A stretch of 64,000 bases of DNA from Rhodococcus tibetensis (GTDB taxonomy: Bacteria > Actinomycetota > Actinomycetes > Mycobacteriales > Mycobacteriaceae), in NCBI RefSeq assembly GCF_024438035.1, contig NZ_JANFQF010000016.1, positions 1 to 64,000 of the forward strand, read 5' to 3'. A model generated the notes under the pieces. The model was given only the letters and a program-made list of their open reading frames with translations. It was not told the origin of the DNA and ran no database searches. This document shows positions 26,723-37,431 of the stretch, piece by piece. Positions within the stretch are counted from its first letter, which is position 1, and each line of letters opens with the position of its first letter. The position numbers were made by a program, and so were the translations under genes.

Positions 26723-27328
26723 ATGAACACCCGGTCAATCACCGCCGCGCAGTCGAACGTCCGGCAGCGGATTCTGGACACCGCGCTCGACGAGTTCTAC
26801 TTCTCGGGGTTTCACGCGGCGACGATGCGGAATATCGCGAAGAATGCCGGTTGTAGTGCGGCAAACGTGTACAACCATTTCGAGAACAAGGCCGAGCTCC
26901 TCGTCGAGATTCTGCGTTCCGCCAGCGACGAGCAGTTCACCGCTACCCGCAACGCCCTGCGGAAGGCGGGGCCGGCTCCGGCGGATCGGTGGCGAGCTGC
27001 CGTGGTGGCCCACTCGCTGTACACCGCGCGTCACCAGCGTGCCTGCCTGGTCGCCAACACGGAACTGCGCTATCTCGAAGAAGTCGATCGCAAGCGGGTC
27101 GTCGGATCGCGGGACGCGCAGGAACATCTCTTCGTCACCATTGCAGAAGGTGGCGTGACCAGCGGAGATTTCGACATTCCCCACGTCCATCAGGCGGTGA
27201 CCGCGGTGCTGACCATGTGTGCCGGCATCGCTCTCTGGTACCGCGCGGACGGCCCCCTCTCTGCGCAAGCGGTTGCCGAGTCGTATGGCGTCTACGCGCT
27301 CAATCTCGTGGGTTACCGCGCGCCCTGA
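26723..27328 (+). CDS. TetR-family transcriptional regulator
   Basis: 201 aa from ATG 26723. N-terminal helix-turn-helix (about 15-62): RILDTALDEFYFSGFHAATMRNIAKNAGCSAANVYNHFENKAEL. The C-terminal half is like the TetR_C_33/FadR-like ligand domain, with CLVANTELRYLEEVDRKRVV. Sits between two operons carrying the same 16-bp motif, so it probably represses both and is released by an acyl-CoA made in the pathway. Confidence 0.87.
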   Translation: MNTRSITAAQSNVRQRILDTALDEFYFSGFHAATMRNIAKNAGCSAANVYNHFENKAELLVEILRSASDEQFTATRNALRKAGPAPADRWRAAVVAHSLYTARHQRACLVANTELRYLEEVDRKRVVGSRDAQEHLFVTIAEGGVTSGDFDIPHVHQAVTAVLTMCAGIALWYRADGPLSAQAVAESYGVYALNLVGYRAP

Positions 27329-27384
27329 GGGCCGCCCCCTCGAAGTGACCGTTGACGCCACAGTCCCGCCCGTGCTGTACTGGG

Positions 27385-27400
27385 TGAACAAGCGTTAATG
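27385..27400. promoter_or_regulatory. TetR operator candidate, site 2
   Basis: TGAACAAGCGTTAATG, 63 bases before the acyl-CoA dehydrogenase start; nearly identical to site 1 across the TetR gene. Confidence 0.55.
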
Positions 27401-27462
27401 TGATTCGTGTGCGGAACCGCGAGTTCCCCCGTCTCGCGCCCCGAATCTCGAATGGAGTGTCC

Positions 27463-28656
27463 ATGACTCACCGGCCGTCACAGCCCCGAACCGATTCGCC
27501 GCGATATCTCACCGAGGACCGACTGGCGATCCGCGATCTGGCTCGCGATTTCGCGATGAGGCAGGTGCTGCCCGTCGCCAACGAACTCGATCCGGTGCAG
27601 GGGACCATCCCCGACACCCTCAAGAAGGCCATGGCGGAAGTCGGGTTCTTCGGCATCATGATCCCCGAGGAGCACGGCGGTCTCGGTCTCGGCGTCTTCG
27701 AGTACTGCCTCGTCGCCGAAGAACTCTCCCGTGCGTGGATGAGCGTCTCGGGGCTCCTGGCACGCGGCAACGGGATGGGCGGCGGCTTCACCCCGGAGCA
27801 GGAAGCTGAATTGCTGCCCAAGGTGGCGCGCGGCGAGTACTTGGGTGCCTACGCGTTGTCCGAGGCGGAAGCCGGTTCCGACGTCGCCAACATTTCCTGC
27901 CGTGCCGTCCGGGACGGGGACGACTGGGTGGTGAACGGCACCAAGATGTGGTGCACCTACGCCGACGAGGCCGACTACCTCGTGCTCTTCGCGCGGACGG
28001 ACCCGCACAAGGACCCGGAGAAACCGCATCGAGGCATCAGCGCTTTCCTCATCGAAAAGGGGCGCGGCGAGTTTCCACAGGGCATCAGCGGAACGAAGAT
28101 CCGGAAGATCGGCTACTTCGGCTGGAGCACGTGGGAGTTGTCGTTCGACAACTACCGGGTGCCGGCGAGCGCGATGCTGGGCGAGGAAGGTAAGGGCTTC
28201 TACCTGGCAGTGAGCGGTCTGGAGGTGGGGCGTGCGCACACCGCCGCGCGTGCCATCGGCCTCGCCCGGGCCGCGCTCGAGGATTCGATCGCCTACCTGC
28301 ATACCCGTCGCCAGTTCGGTCACGAACTCGCGGATTTCCAGCACCTGCGCTTCAAGGTCGCGACGATGGCGGCCGACATCGAAGCCGCCCGCCAGCTCAT
28401 GTACTCGGTGGCCACCGACATCGACACCGGACGCCGGTGCTCCCTCGAAGCGTCGATGTGCAAACTCGTCGCCACCGAGATGGCCGAACGCGTGACGAGC
28501 GAGGCCGTGCAGATTCACGGAGGTGCCGGATACACCACCGACTTCCAAGTGGAAAGGCATTGGCGCGACGCACGGTTGACGAAAATTTTCGAAGGCACCA
28601 GTGAAATCCAGATGCGCATCATCTCCGACGAGTTGCTGGGGAGAGTGTCCGCATGA
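27463..28656 (+). CDS. Acyl-CoA dehydrogenase
   Basis: 397 aa from ATG 27463 (GGAG site). All parts of the family are present: helical N-terminus, AYALSEAEAGSDVANISCRAV (FAD/substrate loop), the middle beta domain, and the C-terminal QIHGGAGYTTDFQVERHWRDARLTKIFEGTSEIQ, whose Glu in FEGTSE is the usual catalytic-base region. It desaturates an acyl-CoA with transfer of electrons to ETF. First gene of a five-gene operon with overlapping stops and starts. Confidence 0.92.
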   Translation: MTHRPSQPRTDSPRYLTEDRLAIRDLARDFAMRQVLPVANELDPVQGTIPDTLKKAMAEVGFFGIMIPEEHGGLGLGVFEYCLVAEELSRAWMSVSGLLARGNGMGGGFTPEQEAELLPKVARGEYLGAYALSEAEAGSDVANISCRAVRDGDDWVVNGTKMWCTYADEADYLVLFARTDPHKDPEKPHRGISAFLIEKGRGEFPQGISGTKIRKIGYFGWSTWELSFDNYRVPASAMLGEEGKGFYLAVSGLEVGRAHTAARAIGLARAALEDSIAYLHTRRQFGHELADFQHLRFKVATMAADIEAARQLMYSVATDIDTGRRCSLEASMCKLVATEMAERVTSEAVQIHGGAGYTTDFQVERHWRDARLTKIFEGTSEIQMRIISDELLGRVSA

Positions 28657-29474
28657 GTGCCGTCACACAACAGCTGCGCATCGCTGTCGGAGATCGGACC
28701 GTCAGCGCCGCGAGCCGGGTGTCCGACGTCATCGCCGAGTCGGGAGCTACCTTCCCCGGTACGGGCGCGTCTTTCACGGGGATCGTGGTCGCCGGGGTAC
28801 TCGACGCGTCGAAACCCAACGGCGCATCCCGAACAGGTCTGCAATGGGAAAGCGTGTCGGCAGTCGGAGAGGCCGACGTCGTCCGGGTCGAGTCGGTGGT
28901 CACCCGCATTCAGCGGTCCGAAGACGCGGTGGAGGTCGATCGGCACCTTCGTCTGATCGACGAGGACGGGAATGTCCGCGAGCAGGGAATCGAGACGTGG
29001 CGGCTGTCCGAGGGGTTTGCCGTCGAAGCCGATCCTGCCACGGATTTCTGCACCGTCGCGTGGGCGGAACTTCTCCGCGAAGCGCTTGCGGACGACCGGA
29101 ACTTCACCTCGTCGCTGGCGACCTGGGACGGAACGATAGGCCTGTGCTGCCTCGACGGTTCGGGGCACAGCCGCGAGGTGCAGCTGCGGATCTACCGCGG
29201 ACGCATCATCGACATCAGTAGGCGCGTTCCCACCGGTGCGACGTTCACGCTTCGCGCGCCGGCGTCGACGTGGGTGGACTTGGTGTTCGGTGAGCATCAC
29301 GACTTCATGCGGCGCGCAATCCGCGGTGAGTTCTCCTCCGCAGGAGACGGTTACGAGTACCTGCGGCTCACCAAACCACTCGACATCATTATCGCCCATG
29401 CCCGCACCGCCGCGAGTGAGCGGCGACGAGCGCAGACCGATGCTCTGCCACTCACCTGGGAAAGGGAGGCCTGA
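28653..29474 (+). CDS. Two-domain protein: MaoC/hot-dog-like plus SCP2-like
   Basis: 273 aa; overlaps the acyl-CoA dehydrogenase by ATGA. Residues about 1-125 resemble a MaoC-type hot-dog dehydratase segment (VIAESGATFPGTGASFTG, VVTRIQRSEDAVEVDRHLRLIDEDGN). Residues about 150-270 resemble an SCP2/DUF-type lipid-binding domain (VQLRIYRGRIIDISRRVPTG, FMRRAIRGEFSSAGDGYEYLRL). It could hydrate the enoyl-CoA made by the dehydrogenase. The domain calls are by eye and moderate in strength. Confidence 0.65.
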   Translation: MSAVTQQLRIAVGDRTVSAASRVSDVIAESGATFPGTGASFTGIVVAGVLDASKPNGASRTGLQWESVSAVGEADVVRVESVVTRIQRSEDAVEVDRHLRLIDEDGNVREQGIETWRLSEGFAVEADPATDFCTVAWAELLREALADDRNFTSSLATWDGTIGLCCLDGSGHSREVQLRIYRGRIIDISRRVPTGATFTLRAPASTWVDLVFGEHHDFMRRAIRGEFSSAGDGYEYLRLTKPLDIIIAHARTAASERRRAQTDALPLTWEREA

Positions 29475-29476
29475 TC

Positions 29477-30322
29477 ATGATCGAGGCCCGCTACCTGGAC
29501 ATCGATGGGGCCCTCGGGTTTGTCGAAATCGTCAGCCCCGAAACGCCCACGGACGCCACGCCCACGGTGCTGTGCCTGCATACCGCGGGGCAGAGCGGGG
29601 TGCAATGGCGGCACGTCGCATCGGCACTGTCGGAGAAGGGCTATCGGGTGATCGTGCCCGACTTGCCCGGGCACGGCCGTTCCGAACCTGCAGTCGATGG
29701 ACCGGTCACCAATCTCGTCACCTACGGTGACTGGCTGTGGAAAGTCCTCGACCTTCTCGAGGTCGAGCGACCGTACGTCATAGGCTGTTCCATCGGCGGG
29801 AAGCTGACGCTCGAGCTGGCGACGCGTCCCGCACGCCCACTGGCCGGTGCGATCGCGATGGAAGCCGAAGCAGGGCCCGGCCGCGTCAACGTCGGTGGAC
29901 TGCGGCGCGAACTCGAGGATGTCGCCGGTCCAAGTCGCGGTGACCGCACGTACCTCGGCACCCTCGCCTCGGTGGGTCACTCGGTGCCCGAGGCGACGGC
30001 CAAGCTGATCGCCACGATGCACAAGCGTGAAGACCCGGAGATTTCGTCCTCGGATCTCATCGCCTGGGGAATGCACGACGTCCGCGACCGTCTCGCCCAC
30101 ATCACGTGCCCCCTCCACGTTGTCGCCGGAGCGCAGGACCCCTGGATCAAGACCGCCGCGGTCGAGAAGGTGGCAGCGCTGATCAATTCGGCGCGACCGG
30201 GCTACGCGCGCTACACGAAGCTCGACGGAATCGGCCACTACCCCATGGAGGAGGTCGACGACTTCTCGTCTTTGGCGGACCAGTGGCTGACCGAGCTGCG
30301 TGCGGCCGAGGTGCTCTCGTGA
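29477..30322 (+). CDS. Alpha/beta hydrolase
   Basis: 281 aa. Nucleophile elbow GCSIGG (Ser near 98), oxyanion region LCLHTAGQSG, acid in AGAQDPW and catalytic His in GIGHYPMEE. Closest in style to the C-C hydrolase/3-oxoadipate lactonase group. Within the operon it may cleave a ring or ester intermediate. Two bases after the previous stop; its own stop overlaps the next GTG start. Confidence 0.88.
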   Translation: MIEARYLDIDGALGFVEIVSPETPTDATPTVLCLHTAGQSGVQWRHVASALSEKGYRVIVPDLPGHGRSEPAVDGPVTNLVTYGDWLWKVLDLLEVERPYVIGCSIGGKLTLELATRPARPLAGAIAMEAEAGPGRVNVGGLRRELEDVAGPSRGDRTYLGTLASVGHSVPEATAKLIATMHKREDPEISSSDLIAWGMHDVRDRLAHITCPLHVVAGAQDPWIKTAAVEKVAALINSARPGYARYTKLDGIGHYPMEEVDDFSSLADQWLTELRAAEVLS

Positions 30323-32025
30323 CAGCACACGACACGGCCACCCGCCAAGACACGCTCGCTGCGCTGCTCGACGAACTCGTGACGGCAGACCCGGATGCTG
30401 TCATGACGATCGACGTCGTGGGTGACAGGCGGGTACCCACTACCCGCGCCGAGTTCGCTGCACGCGTCGAAGGTGTGGCGTCGGAACTGCGACAGGCCGG
30501 TATTCGGCGTGGCCAGTGCGTGGCTGTGCTGCTTCCGAATTGGTCGGATGCCGTGCTCTGGCAGTGGGCGGCTGCGGCGGTGGGGGCGCACGTCATCGGC
30601 GTGAACACCCGCTACAACACCCAGGAAATCGCCCACATACTCACCTCGGCCAGGCCTGCGGTGGTGGCGGTGGCCGCCCGTTTCCACGGACTGGATCTGT
30701 TCGGGCGCCTTCGCGACGCCCAGCAGTTTCTCGACATCCCGGCTCCGGTCGTCGCCGTCGTTCGAGGGCCGGGCGAGGCGGCGTTTGATCTGGATTGCGC
30801 CGCGTTCGACCTCGGCAACGGTGCCTGGAACGTGGGAGGCGGGATCGGCGAGTCGGTGCGGGCGCCCCAGACCCCCGACATGGCGACCACGACAGCGGCC
30901 GGCGCCCGGGCGGACGCCGACGACCCACTCGCAGTGGCATTTACGACTTCGGGATCCACCGGGGTACCCAAGCTGGCAGCACATCGGGAAACCGCGATCG
31001 TCCGGCATGCGCACGCGGACGCCCGACTTCTCGGCATCGAGCCCGGTGATGTGACCCTGTGTGTGCTGCCGGTGTCCGGCGTCTTCGGATTCAGTACCGC
31101 GATGGCCACCCTCGCGGGCGGTGGTGCGCTGCTGATGGAACCGGTTTTCGACGCGTCCGCCACCTCGAGGCGAATGCAGTCCGAGAACGTCACGCATGTC
31201 GTCGGCGGTGACGACCTCTTCACCCGCCTGCTCGACACCTGGCACGGGGGAGAACGCGCCGACCTGTCCTCGCTGAAGAGGATCGGCATCGCCGATTTCC
31301 TCGGCCGATCCCATGAGGTTGCCGCGTGGGTGCGCGACGAGTTCGGTGCCGTCACCACCGGCGTCTTCGGGTCGTCCGAGGTATTCGCCCTCATGCTGCT
31401 CTGGACGGATGACGACCCGGAATCGTTGCGGTGGAACGGTGGTGGGCGACCGGTGTCCCCGGAGATCGAGGTCCGGATAGCGGATCCCCTGGACGACTCC
31501 GTGCTACCGGACGGTCAGCAGGGTGAACTTCAGGTCCGCGGACCGAACGTCGTCGACGCGTACCTCGGTAATCCGGATGCGGCCGCGAGGGCGTTCACAG
31601 CGGACGGATGGTTCCGCAGCGGCGATCTGGCGGTTGCGACCGGTGACGGCGGCTATACGTACGTATGCCGGATGGGTGACGTGTTACGACTTCGGGGATT
31701 CCTGGTGGATCCGGCGGAGATCGAGCACCGGTTGGCCGAGCACGATTCCGTCCACCTGGCGAAGGTCGTCGGGATCACCGGCGACGGCGGCTACACGCAG
31801 GCAGTCGCCTTCGTCGTGCCGGCGGAGGGGACGGACACCGGCTCCGCCGAACTGAAGGCGTGGTGCGCAGAGTCTTTGGCGGCGTTCAAGGTTCCGACCG
31901 CAGTACACGTCATCGAACGGATGCCCACCACGGTGGGCGGAAACGGAACCAAGATCCGAGCGGTCGAACTGCGCGAATGGGCGCAGCAGTGGACCGATTA
32001 CGAAAGGGATTTTCGCAGTGCCTGA
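30319..32025 (+). CDS. Acyl-CoA synthetase (AMP-forming)
   Basis: 568 aa from GTG 30319, overlapping the hydrolase stop (GTGA). ANL-family motifs: P-loop VAFTTSGSTGVPKLAAH, YGSSE-type motif as GVFGSSEVFALML, RSGDLAV, and a C-terminal lid with FKVPTAVHVIERMPTTVGGNGTKI. The A10-region lysine is in NGTK rather than the usual NGKI/NGKV. Activates a carboxylic acid to its CoA thioester; the substrate is not known. It is the entry step for this operon. Confidence 0.9.
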   Translation: MTAHDTATRQDTLAALLDELVTADPDAVMTIDVVGDRRVPTTRAEFAARVEGVASELRQAGIRRGQCVAVLLPNWSDAVLWQWAAAAVGAHVIGVNTRYNTQEIAHILTSARPAVVAVAARFHGLDLFGRLRDAQQFLDIPAPVVAVVRGPGEAAFDLDCAAFDLGNGAWNVGGGIGESVRAPQTPDMATTTAAGARADADDPLAVAFTTSGSTGVPKLAAHRETAIVRHAHADARLLGIEPGDVTLCVLPVSGVFGFSTAMATLAGGGALLMEPVFDASATSRRMQSENVTHVVGGDDLFTRLLDTWHGGERADLSSLKRIGIADFLGRSHEVAAWVRDEFGAVTTGVFGSSEVFALMLLWTDDDPESLRWNGGGRPVSPEIEVRIADPLDDSVLPDGQQGELQVRGPNVVDAYLGNPDAAARAFTADGWFRSGDLAVATGDGGYTYVCRMGDVLRLRGFLVDPAEIEHRLAEHDSVHLAKVVGITGDGGYTQAVAFVVPAEGTDTGSAELKAWCAESLAAFKVPTAVHVIERMPTTVGGNGTKIRAVELREWAQQWTDYERDFRSA

Positions 32026-33253
32026 AAATTCGAGTGCCCAGGCGAACGATGTCGTCGTCTGTGAGCCCCTGCGCACCCCCGTCGGCCGATACGGCGGGCA
32101 GTTCAAGGACGTTCCCGCCGCGGACCTCGGTGCCCGCGTGGTGTCCGAACTGCTGGCCCGCACGAAGGTGGAGCCGGGCAGCGTCGACGACGTCATCTTC
32201 GGGCAGTGCTACCCCAACGGCGAAGCGCCCGCCATCGGCAGGGTCGTGGCCCTGGACGCCGGCCTGCCGGTCACCGTCCCCGGACAGCAACTCGATCGCC
32301 GGTGCGGGTCGGGCCTGCAAGCAGTGCTCGACGCAGCGATGCGTGTGCAAACGGGAGTGGCCGAGTTGGTCATCGCCGGCGGCGTGGAGTCGATGAGCCG
32401 CGCCGAGTACTACACCGAGTCGATGCGCTGGGGAGCCAAGGGCGCGCCGGCGGCACTCCACGATCGCCTGGCTCGGGGGCGAGTGACCGCGGGCGGCCGA
32501 AACTACCCGGTTCCTGGCGGCATGCTCGAGACCGCAGAAAACCTGCGCCGCAAATACGACATCAGCCGCCGCGAACAGGACGATCTTGCGGTGAGTTCCC
32601 ACCAGAGGGCTGTCGCCGCGATCGAGTCGGGAAAGTTCGGCGAGGAGATCGTTTCGGTGGAAGTACCCGGCCGCAAGGGCGACCCGCAGATCGTCGATCG
32701 AGACGAGCACCCCCGCGCCGACACGACGGTCGAGTCGCTCGCCAGGTTGCGTCCCATCATGGGCCGCAGCGACCCCGATGCGACCGTCACCGCAGGAAAT
32801 GCAAGTGGGCAGAACGACGGCGCTGCAGCCTGTCTCGTCACCACCCGTACCCACGCCGAGCAGCTCGGTCTTCGGCCGCTCGCAAGGCTGGTCACCTGGG
32901 CCGTGGCCGGGGTCGAACCGTCTGAGATGGGTATCGGACCGGTGCCGTCCACCGAACGGGCCCTGAAACGCGCCGGACTGACCCTCGCCGACATCGATCT
33001 CATCGAACTGAACGAGGCCTTCGCGGCGCAGGCGCTGGCCGTCACGCGCGAATGGAAGTTCGCTGCACAGGATTTCGAGCGCACCAACGTCAACGGTTCG
33101 GGTATCTCGCTCGGCCATCCCGTCGGCGCGACGGGCGTCCGGATCCTTACCACCCTGCTGCGGGAGATGGATCGCCGCGGCTCCCGCTACGGGCTCGAAA
33201 CGATGTGCATCGGCGGCGGCCAGGGATTGACCGCCATCTTCGAGCGGGTGTAG
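32018..33253 (+). CDS. Thiolase (acetyl-CoA acyltransferase)
   Basis: 411 aa from GTG 32018 with AAAGGG upstream; overlaps the synthetase by 8 bases. Active-site Cys in LDRRCGSGLQAVLDA (near residue 93), NGSGISLGHPVGATG with catalytic His, and CIGGGQG with the second Cys near the C-terminus. Cleaves a 3-ketoacyl-CoA to acetyl-CoA (or propionyl-CoA) plus a shortened acyl-CoA, the last step of a beta-oxidation-type pathway. Confidence 0.93.
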   Translation: MPENSSAQANDVVVCEPLRTPVGRYGGQFKDVPAADLGARVVSELLARTKVEPGSVDDVIFGQCYPNGEAPAIGRVVALDAGLPVTVPGQQLDRRCGSGLQAVLDAAMRVQTGVAELVIAGGVESMSRAEYYTESMRWGAKGAPAALHDRLARGRVTAGGRNYPVPGGMLETAENLRRKYDISRREQDDLAVSSHQRAVAAIESGKFGEEIVSVEVPGRKGDPQIVDRDEHPRADTTVESLARLRPIMGRSDPDATVTAGNASGQNDGAAACLVTTRTHAEQLGLRPLARLVTWAVAGVEPSEMGIGPVPSTERALKRAGLTLADIDLIELNEAFAAQALAVTREWKFAAQDFERTNVNGSGISLGHPVGATGVRILTTLLREMDRRGSRYGLETMCIGGGQGLTAIFERV

Positions 33254-33257
33254 CCAC

Positions 33258-34046
33258 TCAGCTGTCGAGAGCCCGAATCCAGTCGGTGAGCGCCCGCACA
33301 ACCTGTGCGGGCGCTTCCGGCAGTAATGCGTGACTGGCATTCGGGATGACGATCACGGTGACCACTTCGCCCAGATGATCCCGTAATTCGTTCGCCGTCT
33401 CGCGAGGCCGAAAGGGGTCGAGAGCCGCCTGAAGGTCGAGAATCGGCTGGTGGGCCACGGTCCGCCATGCGTCTCTGGGCGTAGCGGCCGCCGCTGCGAG
33501 CTGTCGCTTCGACACCTCCGGGTACCAGCCGGTGAGCCACTCCGCCGCGTCATTGCCCGGTGCGAAGAACCCGGTCTGCAGGTAGCCGAGCCGCTCGGAT
33601 TCGGGCAGGGACGAGTCGGCACATTTCACAGCCAGACTGGTCAACTCGGCGGGATAGTGCCGCGCCCCGCCGGCCGCGACCACGACGCCGCGCACAAGGT
33701 CAGGTCGGTCGGCGGCCAGCATCCGGGCGACGTAATGCCCGAAGGCATGCCCGACCACGACGGCCGCGCCGTTGTCCTGCGCCTCGATCACAGCCGCCAC
33801 GTCGGCAGCCAGGTCATGCAAGGTGATGTCCTCGAGCGGGCCTTCACTCTGGCCGATGCCCCGTGGCTGCGGCCGGGAGACGCGATATCCATTCTGAGCC
33901 AGACCCTGTGCAACATCGTCATAGTCGTACGATTCGCGGCCCAGTGAGGGCAGCAGGATTACAGACGGACCGGCACCTTCGACCACGACCTCGATCACCG
34001 CGTCCCTCGTGCGCACGAACTCGGTCGTTCTGCCTGGCATCTGCAT
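33258..34046 (-). CDS. Alpha/beta hydrolase-fold protein lacking the nucleophile Ser
   Basis: 262 aa. The fold is clear (VILLPSLGRESYDYDDVAQGLAQNGYRV, ASHALLPEAPAQVV with His), but the nucleophile elbow reads GHAFGH, with Ala where Ser, Asp or Cys is expected. The codon is GCC, so a read error would need to change more than a wobble base. It may be inactive as an esterase, act as a binding protein, or catalyse a reaction without a nucleophile. It lies between thiolase and catA with its own ATG and a terminator on either side. Confidence 0.85.
   Translation of the reverse strand: MQMPGRTTEFVRTRDAVIEVVVEGAGPSVILLPSLGRESYDYDDVAQGLAQNGYRVSRPQPRGIGQSEGPLEDITLHDLAADVAAVIEAQDNGAAVVVGHAFGHYVARMLAADRPDLVRGVVVAAGGARHYPAELTSLAVKCADSSLPESERLGYLQTGFFAPGNDAAEWLTGWYPEVSKRQLAAAAATPRDAWRTVAHQPILDLQAALDPFRPRETANELRDHLGEVVTVIVIPNASHALLPEAPAQVVRALTDWIRALDS
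33289..33315. terminator. Hairpin terminator inside hydrolase 3' end
   Basis: Perfect 12-bp stem AGCGCCCGCACA / TGTGCGGGCGCT with a 3-base loop. It is 36 bases after the thiolase stop and lies inside the coding end of the convergent hydrolase gene, so it can stop the thiolase transcript. Confidence 0.65.
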
Positions 34047-34065
34047 CGTGTCCTCTACAACAATG

Positions 34066-34101
34066 CCCCGGGTGAGGCGATGCGAATCGCCTCACCCGGG
34101 G
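34066..34101. terminator. Terminator of the phenol operon
   Basis: Perfect 16-bp stem starting CCCCGGGTGAGGCGAT with a GCGA tetraloop, 12 bases after the catA stop (minus strand). Confidence 0.8.
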
Positions 34102-34112
34102 AGATGGTGGTG

Positions 34113-36598
<2,486 letters not shown>

Positions 36599-36619
36599 GG
36601 TGTTCCCTTTCGGTCAGGA

Positions 36620-37192
36620 TTACGAGGCAGCTTGGGCGAGTTGCAAGTGGAGCGGAGTGAACGAAGCGGCGGCGTCGAACCATCCGCTGTGGGGGTCGTC
36701 GAGGCAGCCGTTCCACGCCGTGGTGCCCGACGTCGCACCGAGATCGTGGAACGTACTGCGGTAGAACAGCAGTGGGTCTTTGGTCGGGTCGACGGACGCG
36801 TCGACGATCTCGCCGATGAAGATGATGTGGTCGCCGCCGTCGTAGGACGCCCATGGCGAACACGTCAGCGTTGCCGCATTTCCGGACAGTGCGGGCGCGA
36901 TGCCGGCGGAGTCCCACACCGGTTCCGTCCGTTGCGGTTTGCCCGCGAAATGCATCGCGGTATCGAGTTGATCGGCGGCGAGGATGTTCACCGCGAACGG
37001 CGCATCGGTCAAATAGCTGCAGGCCTTCGACTTCCGGGTCAGCGTCACCTGGCACAGCCGAGGCTCGATCGACACGGCGGTGAAGGCGGTGACAGTGGCC
37101 CCGTGCGGCATGCCCTCGGCGTTGGTGCACGTGATCACGGTGACGCCGCTGGCGAACTGGCCGAAAATGTTACGCAGAGTGCGCTGGTCCAT
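36620..37192 (-). CDS. pheA2: Flavin reductase component PheA2
   Basis: 190 aa from ATG 37192 (AGGAGAA). Flavin reductase-like/FMN-binding split barrel: FASGVTVITCTNAEGMPHGATVTAFTAVSIEPRLCQVTL and the SxxSxKACSYLTDAPFAVNIL segment. Supplies FADH2 to PheA1 at the expense of NADH. First gene of the pheA2-pheA1-catA operon, divergent from pheR. Confidence 0.92.
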   Translation of the reverse strand: MDQRTLRNIFGQFASGVTVITCTNAEGMPHGATVTAFTAVSIEPRLCQVTLTRKSKACSYLTDAPFAVNILAADQLDTAMHFAGKPQRTEPVWDSAGIAPALSGNAATLTCSPWASYDGGDHIIFIGEIVDASVDPTKDPLLFYRSTFHDLGATSGTTAWNGCLDDPHSGWFDAAASFTPLHLQLAQAAS

Positions 37193-37348
37193 TTCTCCTG
37201 ACCGCCTTTCTGCACGATTCGTGCGATAACCCCTGCGATTGGGGACCTGCACAACGTATGACGGGCGTCACAATCCGTCGATCCGCATTGCGAAGGCGCG
37301 ATCCGGTACGCGAAACGGGTTTGCCGGACGTGGGCCGGAGGCGCTTGT

Positions 37349-37364
37349 AGTGACGCGAGTCACA
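37349..37364. promoter_or_regulatory. CRP/GlxR-like site between pheR and pheA2
   Basis: AGTGACGCGAGTCACA contains GTGA-N6-TCAC (perfect palindrome GTGACGCGAGTCAC at 37350-37363), between the two divergent genes. A second palindrome TGACGGGCGTCA is at 37259-37270, nearer pheA2. Confidence 0.5.
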
Positions 37365-37431
37365 GGCGATGCTAGGGTCGGGAGTTGCCCGTACGCGGCC
37401 GTAGTGCGAGGTGAGAGGTCTGGAAGCAGAC

